This document shows, piece after piece, positions 37,494 to 50,145 of a DNA stretch of 64,000 bases. The notes under the pieces were generated by a model. That model did not search any database. It was given only the letters and a program-made list of their open reading frames with translations, and was not told where the DNA came from. The position numbers and the translations under genes are program-made. This DNA is from Malachius bipustulatus (Eukaryota > Arthropoda > Insecta > Coleoptera > Melyridae): positions 80,658,186-80,722,185 of the forward strand of contig OU342630.1 of the NCBI GenBank assembly GCA_910589415.1, in the 5' to 3' direction. Positions within the stretch are counted from its first letter, which is position 1. Each line of letters opens with the position of its first letter.

Positions 37494-37800
37494 GAAGATT
37501 TCTGAAGAAATTACATTATGATCTAGTTAGTTCTCGTAAAAATTCATTTAAATCTAGTTACTTGTTTTATGATAACTTAGGTAATACTGTTGCTATGTTA
37601 TTACTGTATCAATAATTTTTATTTACGTCTTAAGATGCTACATGAAAAATAGCGAAACACGTGTAACGTTTCTATCATCCATCAATATCCAGTAGAATTT
37701 TATAAAACATTAGTGTTTTATTCATAATCAATAAGTATGCAGAGATTCTACGAAGTAAGGGTTGAAAACATAAGTTTTCATTGTTATTTAATTTTAATTA

Positions 37801-37930
37801 TCCACACGGATCATTAGAATTTTCAAATTTTTTGATGCAACTGCAACTGTCCTGCATGTGAGCTTCTTAGTACGAACTCCAGTGTACAGTTGCACCATAA
37901 AAAATTAGAACATTCTAATGATCCACGTAG
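37801..37930. mobile_element. Small MITE with CCACACGGATCATTAGAA ends
   Basis: The arms at 37801-37842 and 37886-37930 are imperfect inverted copies (GATCATTAGAATTTTC and complement, then TGCAACTG and CAGTTGCA). Confidence 0.65.
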
Positions 37931-38298
37931 ATCAACTCAAAGCTGGCCAAGTACACAAAGTGCGTAAGCCATTACGCAAGAAGAAGAAAAAACCTTTTGA
38001 ATCATTTAATTGAAGTTGACAGCGACTATAACGTTATTTGTGACCTTTGACAGATTAGTTTCATGTCAAAGTAAGGGGTGAGGGAGACTTTTTTGACTGT
38101 TTATAAACAATAACAAACAATTACAAAACAATAATAAAACAATAATATCCTCTCTCACTGCACTGTATATGTGTGTGTATAATATGAATATGAATTAATA
38201 TCAGTAACTTCTTTGATTAAATATAAGAATTAGGAATTATAAAACGCAAATATAAAACAAAAATAATAATACAAAGAAGAATCAGAGATAAAGGCAAC

Positions 38299-39396
38299 AT
38301 GAGTTCAGAAGTACATCAAGAAATAATCGAAATTAAAAAAGTGGAAGTAGAAGATTTTAAATTTGATCTGTCCCAATTCTCTGATTTGAAGTATGAAAAT
38401 GAACAAACTTCGGAACAAATTGTTCGAACTACAATAGTGTCTGACCTCAACAATTATTATAACGAAGCTTTCCCTTCCGTCACTATTAAAAGAGAACCAG
38501 AAGACTTCAAGTATGACTTTCAAATTCAAGCGGATGTTCCCCTAAAAGAAGAAACTGACATTGAAGAGAATAAACCGAGATGGGAGGTGTTTGGGGAAAC
38601 AACGAGCAGATTTCTTCCGATGTTTAAGGATGGTATCGATCAGTGCGAGTTTGTAGGAAAAAATCATTCTCCCGGGAGTAAAAGCAAAGAACAAGCAACC
38701 AGAATTAACAGAAATTTAAGCCTACATCAAAAATATAAACGTTCAAAAGCTGAAATGTATAAATGTGAGGATTGTTCCTATGAAACAAGAAATAAAAACA
38801 ATTTTACCAGACATTATAGACATAAACATGACAAAGATGCTCAAGTGTATCAATGTGCAGAATGCTCCTATGAAACAAAAATTGAAAGCTATTTGATCCA
38901 ACATCATAAATATAAACATGCAAAAGATGCAGAAGTGTATAAATGTGAGAAATGTTCTTATGAAACGAAAGTTAAAGGCAATTTCACCCAACATCACAGA
39001 CTTCAACATTCCAAAGAAAACGTAGTATATAAATGTGACAAATGTTCTTTTAAAACAAGGTATAAAACTCATTTCGCCAAACATCATAGAATTAACCATT
39101 CAAATGAAGCAGTAGTTTATAAATGTGAAGAATGTTCTTTTGAAACAAGATATAAAAGTGATTTAAGCAAGCATCATAGAATTAAACATTCAAAAGAGGC
39201 TGAACTGTATAAATGCGAAGAGTGTTGCTTTGGAACAAGGTATAAAGGTGTCTTGACCAGGCATAATATCAGTCATCATTTAAAGGACGCTGAAGTATAT
39301 AAATGTGAGGAGTGCTTATATCGAACAATAATTAAACGTAATTTAACTAATCATTACAAAAATAAACATTCCAAAGAGCTTGAAATGTGTAAGTAA
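38299..39396 (+). CDS. Seven-finger C2H2 zinc-finger protein, single exon
   Basis: The 365-codon ORF starts at the first ATG after an A-rich leader. Residues 1-115 are acidic and hold EVEDFKFDLSQF, a second similar EDFKYDFQI, and sumoylation-like IKREPED and LKEE motifs. From about residue 154, seven tandem fingers follow the pattern YKCEECSYETRYKxxLxxHHxxKH (C-x2-C-x12-H-x4-H), with linkers of SKEAEVYK type rather than TGEKP. This finger style is common in insect nuclear proteins and suggests DNA binding, but no specific orthologue is recognised. A degenerate finger lies just before finger 1 and a broken one just after the stop. The lack of introns allows a retrocopy origin. Confidence 0.85.
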   Translation: MSSEVHQEIIEIKKVEVEDFKFDLSQFSDLKYENEQTSEQIVRTTIVSDLNNYYNEAFPSVTIKREPEDFKYDFQIQADVPLKEETDIEENKPRWEVFGETTSRFLPMFKDGIDQCEFVGKNHSPGSKSKEQATRINRNLSLHQKYKRSKAEMYKCEDCSYETRNKNNFTRHYRHKHDKDAQVYQCAECSYETKIESYLIQHHKYKHAKDAEVYKCEKCSYETKVKGNFTQHHRLQHSKENVVYKCDKCSFKTRYKTHFAKHHRINHSNEAVVYKCEECSFETRYKSDLSKHHRIKHSKEAELYKCEECCFGTRYKGVLTRHNISHHLKDAEVYKCEECLYRTIIKRNLTNHYKNKHSKELEMCK

Positions 39397-39460
39397 GCGT
39401 GAGGAATGTTGTTAGGAAACAAAAATAAAGTCTAATTTGATCACGATCGCACATATATTA
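39395..39460 (+). pseudogene. Decayed extra zinc finger downstream of the stop
   Basis: In the frame shifted by one base from the stop, the DNA reads KREECC, stop, ETKIKSNLIT and IAHILN. It matches the finger pattern KCEECCYETKIKSNLITH with a Cys-to-Arg change, a Tyr-to-stop change and a lost His. Confidence 0.7.
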
Positions 39461-40093
39461 AACAGTCAACAGAATCTGAAGCACCTAGGGATATTAGAGT
39501 GGAACTGTGTGACAAATATATTTTTTTTAGCTTGTTATGTTATGATTTCATTAATCATTGTAGGGTGGTCTTCAATGGTGGACGTCACAAATAACTATAG
39601 TTGTTATAGGGGACTATTATTAGTAGAGCCCTCAAAAAGTCGTATAAAATTTTGTCTTGTAAATTGACAGAAATATAAAAGCTAAAGTGAAAGATTCGAC
39701 TTCTTTATTCTTGATATTTTTTTAAAACTTCATGTTTATTATCGGCAACGGAATTATAGCCATTCAAACTCTATCTATCAAAATTTCTGCAAAATTGGGG
39801 ATAAAAATGAAACTAAAATACATTTTGAATAATATTATCGGATATGTATCCTCGCAACAATAACTGTTTGAAACTTTATTGGACTTGTCATTTCATTTGT
39901 TTGGATGGTACACACTATTTTTCTGTATAAAAAAGGTTTTCTTGTGAGTACTTTATCCCCCAACAAAGAAAGTTTTCGGAGAGCCCTATGTGGGTTGGAT
40001 GGTACGGTAGTCCTTCATCTCCCATCATAGATGAAGAAGGTTTTGGTGGGATCAAGTGCCACTAAAGTTCTGAGGTTTTCGTGTGAGCCCGGA
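39397..40093. other. 3' flank of the zinc-finger gene, nothing further supported
   Basis: Apart from the decayed finger, there is an AATAAA at 39423-39428 and no ORF with a recognisable domain. A poly(A) signal at that position would suit the zinc-finger gene. Confidence 0.35.
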
Positions 40094-40162
40094 GAATATT
40101 CTAGAATGTTTAGGAACATTTGAGAATTTACAAGATAAAACATTGTTGAGAATATTCAAGAA
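40094..40162. promoter_or_regulatory. Heat-shock-element-like clusters
   Basis: GAATATTCTAGAATGTTT and AGGAAC at 40094-40116 read as GAA-nn-TTC-nn-GAA-nn-TTT-nn-GAA, five HSF half-sites with one mismatch. GAATATTCAAGAATG at 40150-40164 is a second three-unit match. The wider region 40090-40280 is a degenerate repeat of AATGTTCCAGAAT-like words, so the match may be a by-product of that repeat. No adjacent gene start is known. Confidence 0.35.
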
Positions 40163-40286
40163 TGTTGCAGACTGTTTGAAAATGTTTCAGATTGTTATAA
40201 AATATTTCAAAATTTTGAAAAATGCTTTACATAGTTCCATAATATTATAGAATGCTTTAGGATGTTCCAGAATGAAGAATACTCTA

Positions 40287-40522
40287 TACCTCAGTCGACC
40301 AACAGATATAGTAATAAAACTGCGTACAAACTTTTAAGGTCCAAGTAGTCACATCTGTAGGCAGATAGTGCCTTATTTATTGGTTACTTACCTGGTTCCG
40401 GTAAACCAATGAGAAGGGCATTCTAAGGTTTGTGTATATAATTCTTGTATATAAGGTTTGCCTACCTGGATTGTAGACTTACCGTGCACTTTTATTACTA
40501 TATATTTTGGCCGACTGAGGTA
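40287..40522. mobile_element. Small MITE with TACCTCAGTCG ends
   Basis: TACCTCAGTCGACCAA and inverted TTGGCCGACTGAGGTA, flanked by TA. The arms include ATATAGTAATAAAA and complement. Confidence 0.72.
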
Positions 40523-42064
40523 TAGAATAGTTGACAATGTTCCAGAATCCAGAATGATCGATTCGAAAATGTATGATATTTAGGAACGTCTAGAAGATTC
40601 AAAGTGCGTATTTACGTGTAAATCAAATTAAAATGATAATAATGGTTTCGTTATATGGAGTTTGATATTCCGTCCACCCTTCTTTCATACAAACCTTTTG
40701 ATGAAAGAAGCCAAGTTTGCAGATCTGTTATAACTTATAACTGTTGATGTCCAGTCACAATAATATGTAAAGAAATAAATGAATTAAATGAAGAAAATTC
40801 CTTTATTAATTATAATTGTTATAATAATAATATCAAAACCTCAGTCATTAACATTCATATTCCATGCAAATAAAAATTAATATATTTTTTAGGTACTTAA
40901 TTTGTTGAAAATTTAAAATTACAGTTATAAATATATTTATAATACTAAAATAATTAGCTAAAAAGTAAAAAATATAAAAGACTATCAAATAAGATAATTG
41001 CACAACACATTATTTGATAAAATGAAATGCAGTATAATTTCAATATTACAAGAGCGATAATAATGAATGGCAAATTCGGGTAACTCTGCAGGAAAAACTG
41101 CATCGATAAGAGGTAACTAGAAGAAATACTTGCACAGTTTGCTACGCTTGGGAATTCTTTTCTTTGAATGTTTACCATCAGTTGTTTACAGCACAAGTTC
41201 TATTCCCTAGCCCTCTATGCTTTGGAACAAAAATTTTTATTTGCAGCCTGCAGTAATCGAAAATAAATATAACATCAGAAACTGAGACATAATACTAAAG
41301 ATGCCACTAAATACTGTCTACATTCTGCATCAAGTTTCTTTTCACAGCAAGTACTATAAATAAAACTTAAAACAGAAAACGAAGAAATTTTTTGGTATAT
41401 TTTGCCATTTCTTATTTACAATCTTTGGTATCAAAGTGCTCTTGCGTTACAAAATTATCCAATATTTGGAGTGACCTTTATGTATTTCAGTTACTAACTA
41501 AAACACTCAATTTTCAGGCAAATTAATTTGCATATTCATGTCTGTCAACAGTAAACACCTTTTTTTTATTATTTAAGGTTGATTTTTGTATATTGAGTTT
41601 ACCCATTGAACAAACCCGTTTATAAAATGGTTTATGAATTAAAATGTTAGAGATTATAAAATTTTGAGAATCAAACAAATCACTACGAAGAGACATCACA
41701 GACATAAATTATAAAAAATTCAAAATTAAAAATGGAAAAAATTACATTTTCATCTATTATTACATTGTACATCTATTAGATTTTTCGCACTGGGAATGCA
41801 ACATGGGTGGGTCTTTTGTGTATTTTGGTCACTTGCAAACATCTGCCAATCAATCACTTATCCTGTATCTCTTAGCGTCTAGAATATTATACCCATAGTG
41901 AGTTCTGAACTAAGGGATACCTGTAGAGTCGTCCATAAACGCTAAGGGTCATAACAGGGCTATAATTGCAAGTACCAAATTTAAGACAGTATTCCAAACA
42001 ATAGCCCAAATAAATTCATCAATTTAGTTTCCTAATAAACACTCTCCATCTTATTTTTGAGCAA
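40523..42064. other. Intergenic, nothing supported
   Basis: AT-rich DNA between two MITEs with no ORF carrying a recognisable domain. Confidence 0.4.
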
Positions 42065-42550
42065 TACAGGGTGTTAATAAACAGGTGTTACATTTTCTCA
42101 GAAAATATGAAAATACAAAAATATACACAGTGTTCTATTTAAAATATGTTATTTTAATGAATATCTCACAAAGCCGACTTTCAATTGTTTTTCTGTTTTC
42201 ACAGTTGTGATCAGCAGAAAAAATGCAACTAGTTTGCTAATTTAACCGACTTTCTATAGCTCCAATACTTAAGCCACCCAGTATATTTAATAATAATTGT
42301 GTGTGGATGAATGAGCTTAGTACTCGAAGCTAAAATACCAGAGTGGAGGGACTGTGTCTTATCTACATAGTTAGGACCAACGTTCCCTCTTTTCAGAAAC
42401 AAAAAAAAAACAATTTTTTCAAAGAACTTTAACACCCTGTATCTTGAAAACTAAAGCTTCAACGACCTATGCCTACAGGAAATATTTTGCCTATTTTTAC
42501 ATTTCCTATAGACCCTTCAAGTTGTAACACCTATTCATTAACACCCTGTA
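42065..42550. mobile_element. Foldback MITE with TACAGGGTGTTAATAAACAG ends
   Basis: The left tip TACAGGGTGTTAATAAACAG and the right tip ending CATTAACACCCTGTA are inverted. GTGTTACATTT-type strings pair internally. It lies downstream of the ELMO stop codon. Confidence 0.8.
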
Positions 42551-43016
42551 TAGTTTTGGGAATATGAACAATGAACATGAGTCTTCCATGTTCAATTATG
42601 TTTTGATAGGTTGCCTGATTTGAACTATTCCATTCAAAATGATGATTTGAGGCACCAAGTTCCCTTGAAAAAAAATTGATTACGTCTTTTTACTTCATTA
42701 GAAAAACTTTTTTTTGAGATTCTGCTGATCACAATAAAAATATTTTGAATCAAGTTGTAGGTACATCTAACTATCATTATGTTAAATATTCGAGAAACAT
42801 TTTACCGGCCAAAAATGGTTATATTTATGTTAAAATTGGTGAAATGTGTGCAAGGTGCCAACACAATGGCAATTCAGTATTTTTTTAAATTACCCAACAA
42901 CAATCCAAGAGTATTTTTATGACCAGCAGCCAATGTAAAAATTACACAAACTATTTGATAAATCAATAAGCTTACCCTCTATCATCATGCAATATCTTAT
43001 AATAATAATTATCATA

Positions 43017-46000
43017 TCATAATTTCAGATCGTAGCAAAAATTATAATGAGGTGGGTCAGGTGGAATCGGTGGAGGATCCTGAGGAATCGTAATACCTTC
43101 AGCATCCAGCAACCGGAGTTTTATTTCCATAGAGAGCAGCGTGTCCAGATCTTTCTCGGTTTCTCGACTCTGCATTCTCTGTCCCAAGAGAGCGTTAATT
43201 CCATCGGTCCAGTAGGCCAGCGTCAGTTCATCTGGAGCCACGCAGTCCAGCGATTGCAGATCAACCCCTTCCAGTGCCAGAGAAAAGGCCAGTTGATGCG
43301 ATGCTTTCCTGCCGCGCATGTGAGGACAGTCCCTTCCCACCAGCAATGCCCTAATGTCCGCCACGGACAGTTTCGAGGGTAATTCTTCCGCTGTCGGGGC
43401 ACTTTTCTCGTCGCAATCGCCGTAATGGAGAACCTTGTGGTTGGGAGACAATCTCATGTACCAAAATTTGTCCTTGATCCGCTGACCGCGAGCCGAGTAT
43501 TTCGTGAACCGGGTACCTTCCACGAGGAAAGCTAATCGTTGTTGCCTAATGAGATTCAAGATGTCGGGAATTATTTGCTCCCGTAATTCCACAATTGGTC
43601 TAGCATGAGATTCCCATTCTTCGCGAGAGGTTCTTTCTAATTGCCATAATTGAGTTATTTCACTGTAGGTTAATGTCTGCAACCTGAAATGGAACAATAT
43701 TGTTAGTCTTTATGTTTTCACATCCAACCTGACGATAATAATAATAATAACATCAATAACATAATTTAATAGTGCTAATCTCACAAATTATGGTACAATT
43801 TATAAATTCATTAACAAAAGGTTTTCATTTCTTAACAATAGTTTTTAATACCGTCGAAAGTAATTTATTTAAACAGTATGGTTCCAATCCAAGTTTATCA
43901 GTATCTGTGTAGCTTTTTTCTTATAAGGTTTCAAACCTCCCAGTCTCTTAAACGACAGACTGTTGAAAATCCGTATCATCATATGAAGAGAACCGTTTTC
44001 TGTGATAGTGAGTCTATGAGTTGTGTATGTTTGCGTGCCAAAATTTTTTGTTTATATACATATTTATGATTACTGTTAATAGTAATCAGACAAGGAGAGG
44101 ATTCTCTTCAATCAGTGCTCTTTAACAAACAATTGTTTAATTATCCAGGCAAAGTTTTAGTCCATCTGAATATAACAGGGGATTTTGAAAGAATACTGTG
44201 TAGCTTACCTCGCACGAAGTTGTTCTAGTGTAGGCGGTGACCCTTCCAATGCTCTGACGATTTGTTCTCGCACTACACTTGCTACTTTACCGAAATCCTC
44301 AGAAGTGGCTCTCATTTCTTTCCAAGTTTTATTCAACAAGACGATACAGATGCAGAAGCACTCCTCAAAGGGATACTCGTGAGTAAAAAACAACGGCTGA
44401 AAGTTTCCACCCTGCTCCGACGGCGGCTCACCGATCTTCAGCAACTCGCACAAGATCCTCACCAGTTCGACGCTCGACCGACCGAACGGACATTCGTGTT
44501 CATCGGCCCTGCAACTGTTCTCCAGTACTAGCTTCGTGTAGCTGTCCGGATGATTTCGGGCAAAGTAGATCATGCAGTCGAGCGCCAACAGTCCAGGTGG
44601 AGTTTCCGTGAAGTCTAAAGCGGGGTTGATGTCGTTCTTGAAGCCGAGCTTTTTGTAGTCCCTAGTGAACCCGCCGGGAGCACGGTTTCCTGTTGCACCT
44701 TCCCCGTCGAAGGCTATTCTTCGAAGTTCTCTAATTTTCTCATGACCATCTTGGTCCTGCAAAAAATAAATTCAATCATTTCATACAAAATAATCAACAT
44801 CTTCACAAAAAGCCTACTATAGAAATTTTATAGCGCTTTTCAACCATTAGCCCCATTATGTGATCTTAACATCTAAAATTGAAAGATAATATGGAATCTC
44901 TCTTACTTGTGGATCCATTTTAGTGTTCATCCGTTGCTCCAGTAAACCTAGCATGATTGTTTGCAAGACATATAACTGATGCGCCATTTCAACGCCATCA
45001 ACGGCACCTGCTTGTAAAATGTTGTTCTGAATAACTTGTCTCAGCTGTTTCATTGTTAGAGTTGAAGCTAATGTCCTTCGTTTCGTTGCATCTGCTCTGA
45101 GTAATAATGCATTGATTAATGCGACCGTATTTTGTTGCACTACTGCCGTTGACTGCAGGTGCGTGACTAGAGAACCGATAGGTACTTCTTTTTCAACCTT
45201 AAAAAAAAAAAGATGTACTCTCCTTGATTTGCAAAACTCAGTGGCGGGCTAAGAGAGAGGGGGGCCTCCCTAACGGTCTGCCCCGTCAGAGAGGCCTCGA
45301 TATGAAATATAACATATAATTTTTCTTTAAAAGGTAGGTCTTTGCAAAGTCAATAATAAAAAATGTTTTTTGAAGCATTTTATAGCAATTTTTATGACTT
45401 CTGATGACCAATTATAAAAAATCCCCCAGTCCACTCTGCAGTTCTACAGGGTATTTCATACCCCAGTCCCAGGCCTCATTATACTCATGATCTGCCACTG
45501 GCAAGACAGATGAGGAGAAGTGTTAATGCCAACATGACCAGACTGGAATATTTTACAAGTTTGCATAACAATTATTGTTTTAAATAAGTAGGAAACATAA
45601 CAAAACTAGATTTACCTGTCCATACCCTTCAGTGCTGTTCAACACAACGTTTTCCAAAATTGAGAGTGCAGCTTGTGTAATATGAGCTTCTTGTGGAGCA
45701 TTTACCAAGCTTGCAATGCGATTTATAAATTCAGCATTGAGAATATCCCAAGACACGATTCCATGTTCCATTAATTCAACAAATGAGAGCAAAGTATGAG
45801 CCAGCAACAAACCTTTACATTTTCCACTTTCGATTTGCTTCAAAATTAAAGTTAACCCTTGCTTGTTGATAAAGTCAAGGGTGAACGTCATATCAGCGCT
45901 CAAAGTGCACAGCTTCAGCATAGCGGTGGCCTTTTCTTCTTGGTTTCCGTTATGCAATTTGTGGAGAATGTCTTCAGCTGTCTTGGAAGGTGAGATCTGC

Positions 46001-46239
46001 AGTCTGAGGACAGAGCCGTTTTTAATCTCATTGCGATTCTTCTCTGTAACATAATTCCGGTTATTGCTTTCGTTAAACTGTAGAGCATATTGTTCGGGGT
46101 CAGTTAAATTCCACACATTGCACAGCTCTTGTATGATTCCGGCGAGAGGTTGCTTTTGGTTAAATTCAATGAGCTGGGCAACCTTGTCAGTCATTTCAAC
46201 TGCAATCTTTACAATGCAGGAGTCTTTTGTGGCTGGCAT
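43017..46239 (-). CDS. ELMO1: ELMO / Ced-12 orthologue (engulfment and cell motility protein), complete
   Basis: Four exons on the minus strand: 46239-45616, 45197-44907, 44756-44209 and 43683-43017 (TGA). All junctions are GT-AG; the last intron is phase 2, the others phase 0. The product is 709 residues, close to the usual ~720. The N-terminal Ubl/RBD and armadillo-like region spans 1-300 ([21 protein letters not shown]). The ELMO domain covers about 306-480 ([48 protein letters not shown]). A PH domain covers about 530-680 ([31 protein letters not shown]). A proline-rich tail PPPIPPDPP follows. By family it binds a DOCK protein through the helix and tail to activate Rac in phagocytosis, migration and myoblast fusion. 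Insects have one such gene, so the symbol denotes family, not a specific vertebrate paralogue. Confidence 0.95.
45239..45500. mobile_element. hAT-type MITE in ELMO intron 1
   Basis: The ends CAGTGGCGGGCTA and inverted GATCTGCCACTG have flanks GCAAAACT and GCAAGACA, which agree at 6 of 8 positions, as a decayed 8-bp duplication would. 262 bp, non-coding. Confidence 0.55.
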
Positions 46240-46695
46240 CTTGATAATTATTTTCCTACACCAACCTTTCTGTAAATGATTTCGGTTGGTTACTGAGATG
46301 GGACAAATAAGTTCATAAATATATTAGTAATAGTAATAATTGAATTTAATCATCTCAATTAAATAATTGAATTGTTTATAATGTCACTACTAGAAAATTA
46401 ATTTCTTACTCTGTATAGATGTTTGTGGTTCTCTTTTACTATTTCGTAACTTCCATTTCTGATTCAAAATCGACAATAATTGTTAAAATAATTGTAAAAC
46501 GAAAAGTTTACTCAAAATTTATAACATTTTTTAATTATTTATATTTATTTCATTTTTGATGTATTCATTATTATTCATTCTGTATCTGTTGTTGTTCGAT
46601 GTTCGAATGCTCGATTTTTAACCTTGAATTAATAAGACAAATGAATGACTTGTTTATTAGAGATGACATTGATAATGAAGTGTAAGAATGACATA
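46240..46695. other. 5' flank of ELMO, nothing further supported
   Basis: This should contain the ELMO promoter and 5' UTR on the minus strand. I cannot point to a start site or a defined regulatory motif. Confidence 0.4.
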
Positions 46696-47866
46696 ATGGA
46701 AGCCGTCGTGATGACGTCAGTGGACGGGAAAATCGGTAATTATGGTTCCAAATAAACAAGCAGTTGACAGTTGCACAGTTGCCAATTTGACTGTAAACTT
46801 TTGATTACAGTAAATGCGGTATTTTTAGTGATTAAAATTAAACTACCGACCGACGGCTCGAGCTTAACGGTAACCTAAAATATGATTTAGTTCAATTCAA
46901 TTAATGACGATTGCAGGTCAATGCCTGAAAACTTCAACTATCGTGTGAGCAAATGAAAACGTAATTTAGGTAGGCCTTGGAAAAAAATTTCATGTCTTAG
47001 ATTAGACCTGTAAAACTGTAAAATGAAAATTTTAGTTTGTAAAATCGTAAACTCATTCTGATATATTGACTTCTTCTTGTTTTCCAATTTTATTGCCAAA
47101 AAATAATTACTTTGATAGTTTTGTTGAAATAAGGTGCATCAGGTAACCTTTCAGGTTGTTAAAATTAGTTTTGTATTTCTTGAATAACGCCGACATAAAT
47201 TATTCGGAGATTGTTCCAGTTACCGTGAAGTTTGTTGGATTATTGACACTGTAAAACCCGTAAAAATGTCATGTTCAAGCCAAAGCAATAAGGATTAATA
47301 CCTAATAATAGTTTTTTTCTACTCGCAATCTTTAATATGCATATTAAATATGAATCACCAGTGCTTTAATGGGTCTCATTAAGATACAAATTTTTATTAA
47401 AGCACTGGTCAAGCTATCCAATGGCAGAGGAGCATTTGCAATCGAATCGGTGCCTTTTCGCTCACAATCGGGTCGGCAAGCCAACCGAAGTCACAGAGTT
47501 GTCACACTCACGACATAAATTGCCTTGTGATATAAGTTCCGTATTTCTGAAAAAAAATTCTGAACGTTTATTTAATTTAGAACATAAGTAACATTCAAAG
47601 AAAATTTATCAAGATTTTATGTTACCTTAATTAATTTGATAAGTAGGTATATCGTGTAAAAGATGGGAAGATAAAGTATTATATCATTCGTAGCGCTCCG
47701 TTAGTATTCAAAGCGGCAACGCTGCGACCCGCGTTGCGCAGATAAAGAATATTGTAATTAATGGCTGTCAGTTATTAAAATTATTAATTATTAATCTCAA
47801 AATCGAAGCGTAAAATTCGGAATTCGAACTTCGCATAATAAAAATTACGCAGTAGTGAGTAGTGCC

Positions 47867-48702
47867 CAGAGCTGGCCATGTACTCGAGTACTTTACTCGT
47901 ATTTTTGTTACGAGTAAAAAAACTACTCGTAATTTTTTACTCACAAGTACTTTCCATCCAAAATACTTACTACTCGTACGGATAAGTACAATTACAACTA
48001 CTCGAGAAATTTTACTCGTGAAATACGGATATTTTTACGGATAGAAATGACGTCATGCCGTCAGCAGGGAACCGATCTAAAAACGAGTTCACCGTCCTGC
48101 GCAATTGCACTGTCACTGTCACTAGTAATGCCGCATTTTATATTACATATTTTTATATAACATATCAAACATGCGCTATGTAAGAAGTTATTAATTTCTT
48201 TACAATAAAATTTCTTTCATTGAAAAAATTCTTTCAAATTCAAAGCATTTGAATTTATGTTGAAGATTAAATACTGCTTTTTCCCTTACCCCTCCTTAAA
48301 TGAAAGCCTAACTTCGCCACTGGGTGCATCCGTGCATCGGGCGTCATGAAGCACTCTCGAACAGGGCGCCATTATCACACGAGTCGGCACTGCTTAGATT
48401 AGAATATGATACGATCTATGGAACGGATATACCTATGCTCTCACTCGTATTTAGCTATCACAAGCCTGACGTCATAGGCTGGTTGCGCCTTGGTATTTAT
48501 TGGTATCATGATGGATCATGCGCACGACACGAATAAAACTACTCGTACTTGTTACTCGTGTTTTCACGAGTATTACTCGTACTCGTCCACCTGTTTGTGC
48601 CAAAATACTTACGAGTAAATACTTACGAGAACATTTTCCAAGTACTCGTACTCGAATTATTTACGAGTACTCTTTTCAGTTCAGTACTCGTGCCCAGCTC
48701 TG
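47867..48702. mobile_element. Non-autonomous hAT element, 836 bp, rich in ACTCGTA motifs
   Basis: The ends CAGAGCTGG and inverted CCAGCTCTG have an exact 8-bp duplication GTAGTGCC (47859-47866, 48703-48710). Subterminal regions are packed with TACTCGTA / TACGAGTA words on both strands, which may be transposase binding sites. Non-coding. Confidence 0.88.
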
Positions 48703-49187
48703 GTAGTGCCCTTTAAACTTGATACTAAAACATGTCTCAGCAGAATAACCTTAGCGACGAACAGAAAATTGGGTAATATGCGTAAGCAAATAGCTATCTT
48801 AACCTCAATGATTCGCAATTGTACACGGGTCATTGTTAAAATATATAATTTTTTTAATCTTTTCTATGAAATAAAAAAGGGTCGTAGAAAAACTAGTGTA
48901 TGGAACTCGCAGATAATGGCTATTAATACGCTCTTATGATGGTTAAGACACTCGCCTACGGCTCGTATCTTAACCATCATACTCGCGTATTAATTAGGTT
49001 GTCCAAGATGCTGTCAAAATGGATTCAATATGGCCGCCTGTAGAACTGAACAGCTCTTATTGAAAGTGGTGTGGATTATTAAGATAACATTATTTGTTTA
49101 TTTCTTTTTTATATACTTAAAAGTTGAAGCCTTTTAAAAGGTCATATACAATCTCTTATTCCCTATTAAATTGGTTTTGGGTTAAAA

Positions 49188-50145
49188 ATGCCTACCGCCT
49201 GCTGTTGTGTTGTAATAAAGTGTGGAATCCGTGGAGATCGCGGTTTTTAGCATCGCAAAGATCTCAATGAACTTTCTAAAAAAGACGTGTGAAATGGCTT
49301 CAAGCAATTAGAAGATCTGATTTATCAGAAACAACCTAATATGCCAGGGTTTGCAGCAAACATTTTTTGTCTGGTAAGCTGATACTGATACGCATTTATG
49401 TAATAATATGTACCTACCTACCTACCTACCTACCTACCTAATCGGATATTTTTTCCTGTAGATGTAAATGGACCCCGTTATGCAATAGGGAACCAACTGA
49501 CATTCTGCGAAAAAATGAGATAATTTGTATTTCTAGTTCTAGCTCAACTATAGGGTTCTAAACGTTTTGCAATAGAGGAGCCAAGTGTTGGAGCTCTGCT
49601 TACACCATCTATTGATCACATGCACCAACTGAAAAATTTAGAAGGCATGTAGGTACTACATTTTTACTACATCAGTAATTTCTCATTTAACTCAGTTGTA
49701 TTTCTGTTGGTTGGTTCCCTATTGCAAAAGGGGGTCCAAATGCAATGTTATAACGATGATAAAAAAATACTCTGTTCACTTCAAATTCTTGATTTCGATA
49801 TTTAAATTTTAGGAAAACCATCAGCATTAGTTGATGAAAATTGAAAACGATCCTGACAGGTTTCCTTCTTTGGCCATGGGATATAATAACTCAGATGTTG
49901 CTTTAAAAAGGGCTAAAGATGATCTGCTCAGAAAGAATACAATACAGAGTTGAGAAAAGAAGAAAAAGTTCAAAATGAGAGTATTTCGGAGGTACTTAAT
50001 TTGTGATATTTTTTGAGTTTATTTATTTATTAATTTCGTTAACTTGAGAGTTTTTATGTCCTACCTAGGTGACAAATCATGGAGAGTCCTCCAGTAGTGC
50101 TGTCGCCAATCTGCAAGATGATGCTGCTGGCAGAAAGTGATAAAA
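49188..50145 (+). pseudogene. THAP-domain transposase pseudogene (two exon remnants)
   Basis: ATG at 49188 begins MPTACCCVVIKCGIRGDRGF, then a stop. Later codons read RRSDLSETT, stop, YARVCSKHFLS and a GTAAGC donor at about 49374. After the acceptor at 49812, GKPSALVDE continues; after a frameshift, FPSLAMGYNN. The spaced Cys pair, RVCSKHF and SGKPS are THAP zinc-finger hallmarks. Stops and frameshifts show it is dead. Confidence 0.72.
49411..49441 (+). repeat. (TACC)n microsatellite
   Basis: About seven TACC units. Confidence 0.9.

Noticed and set aside
38743..39099. 118-codon minus frame opposite the zinc-finger gene
   Set aside because: Antisense shadow of repeated finger codons.
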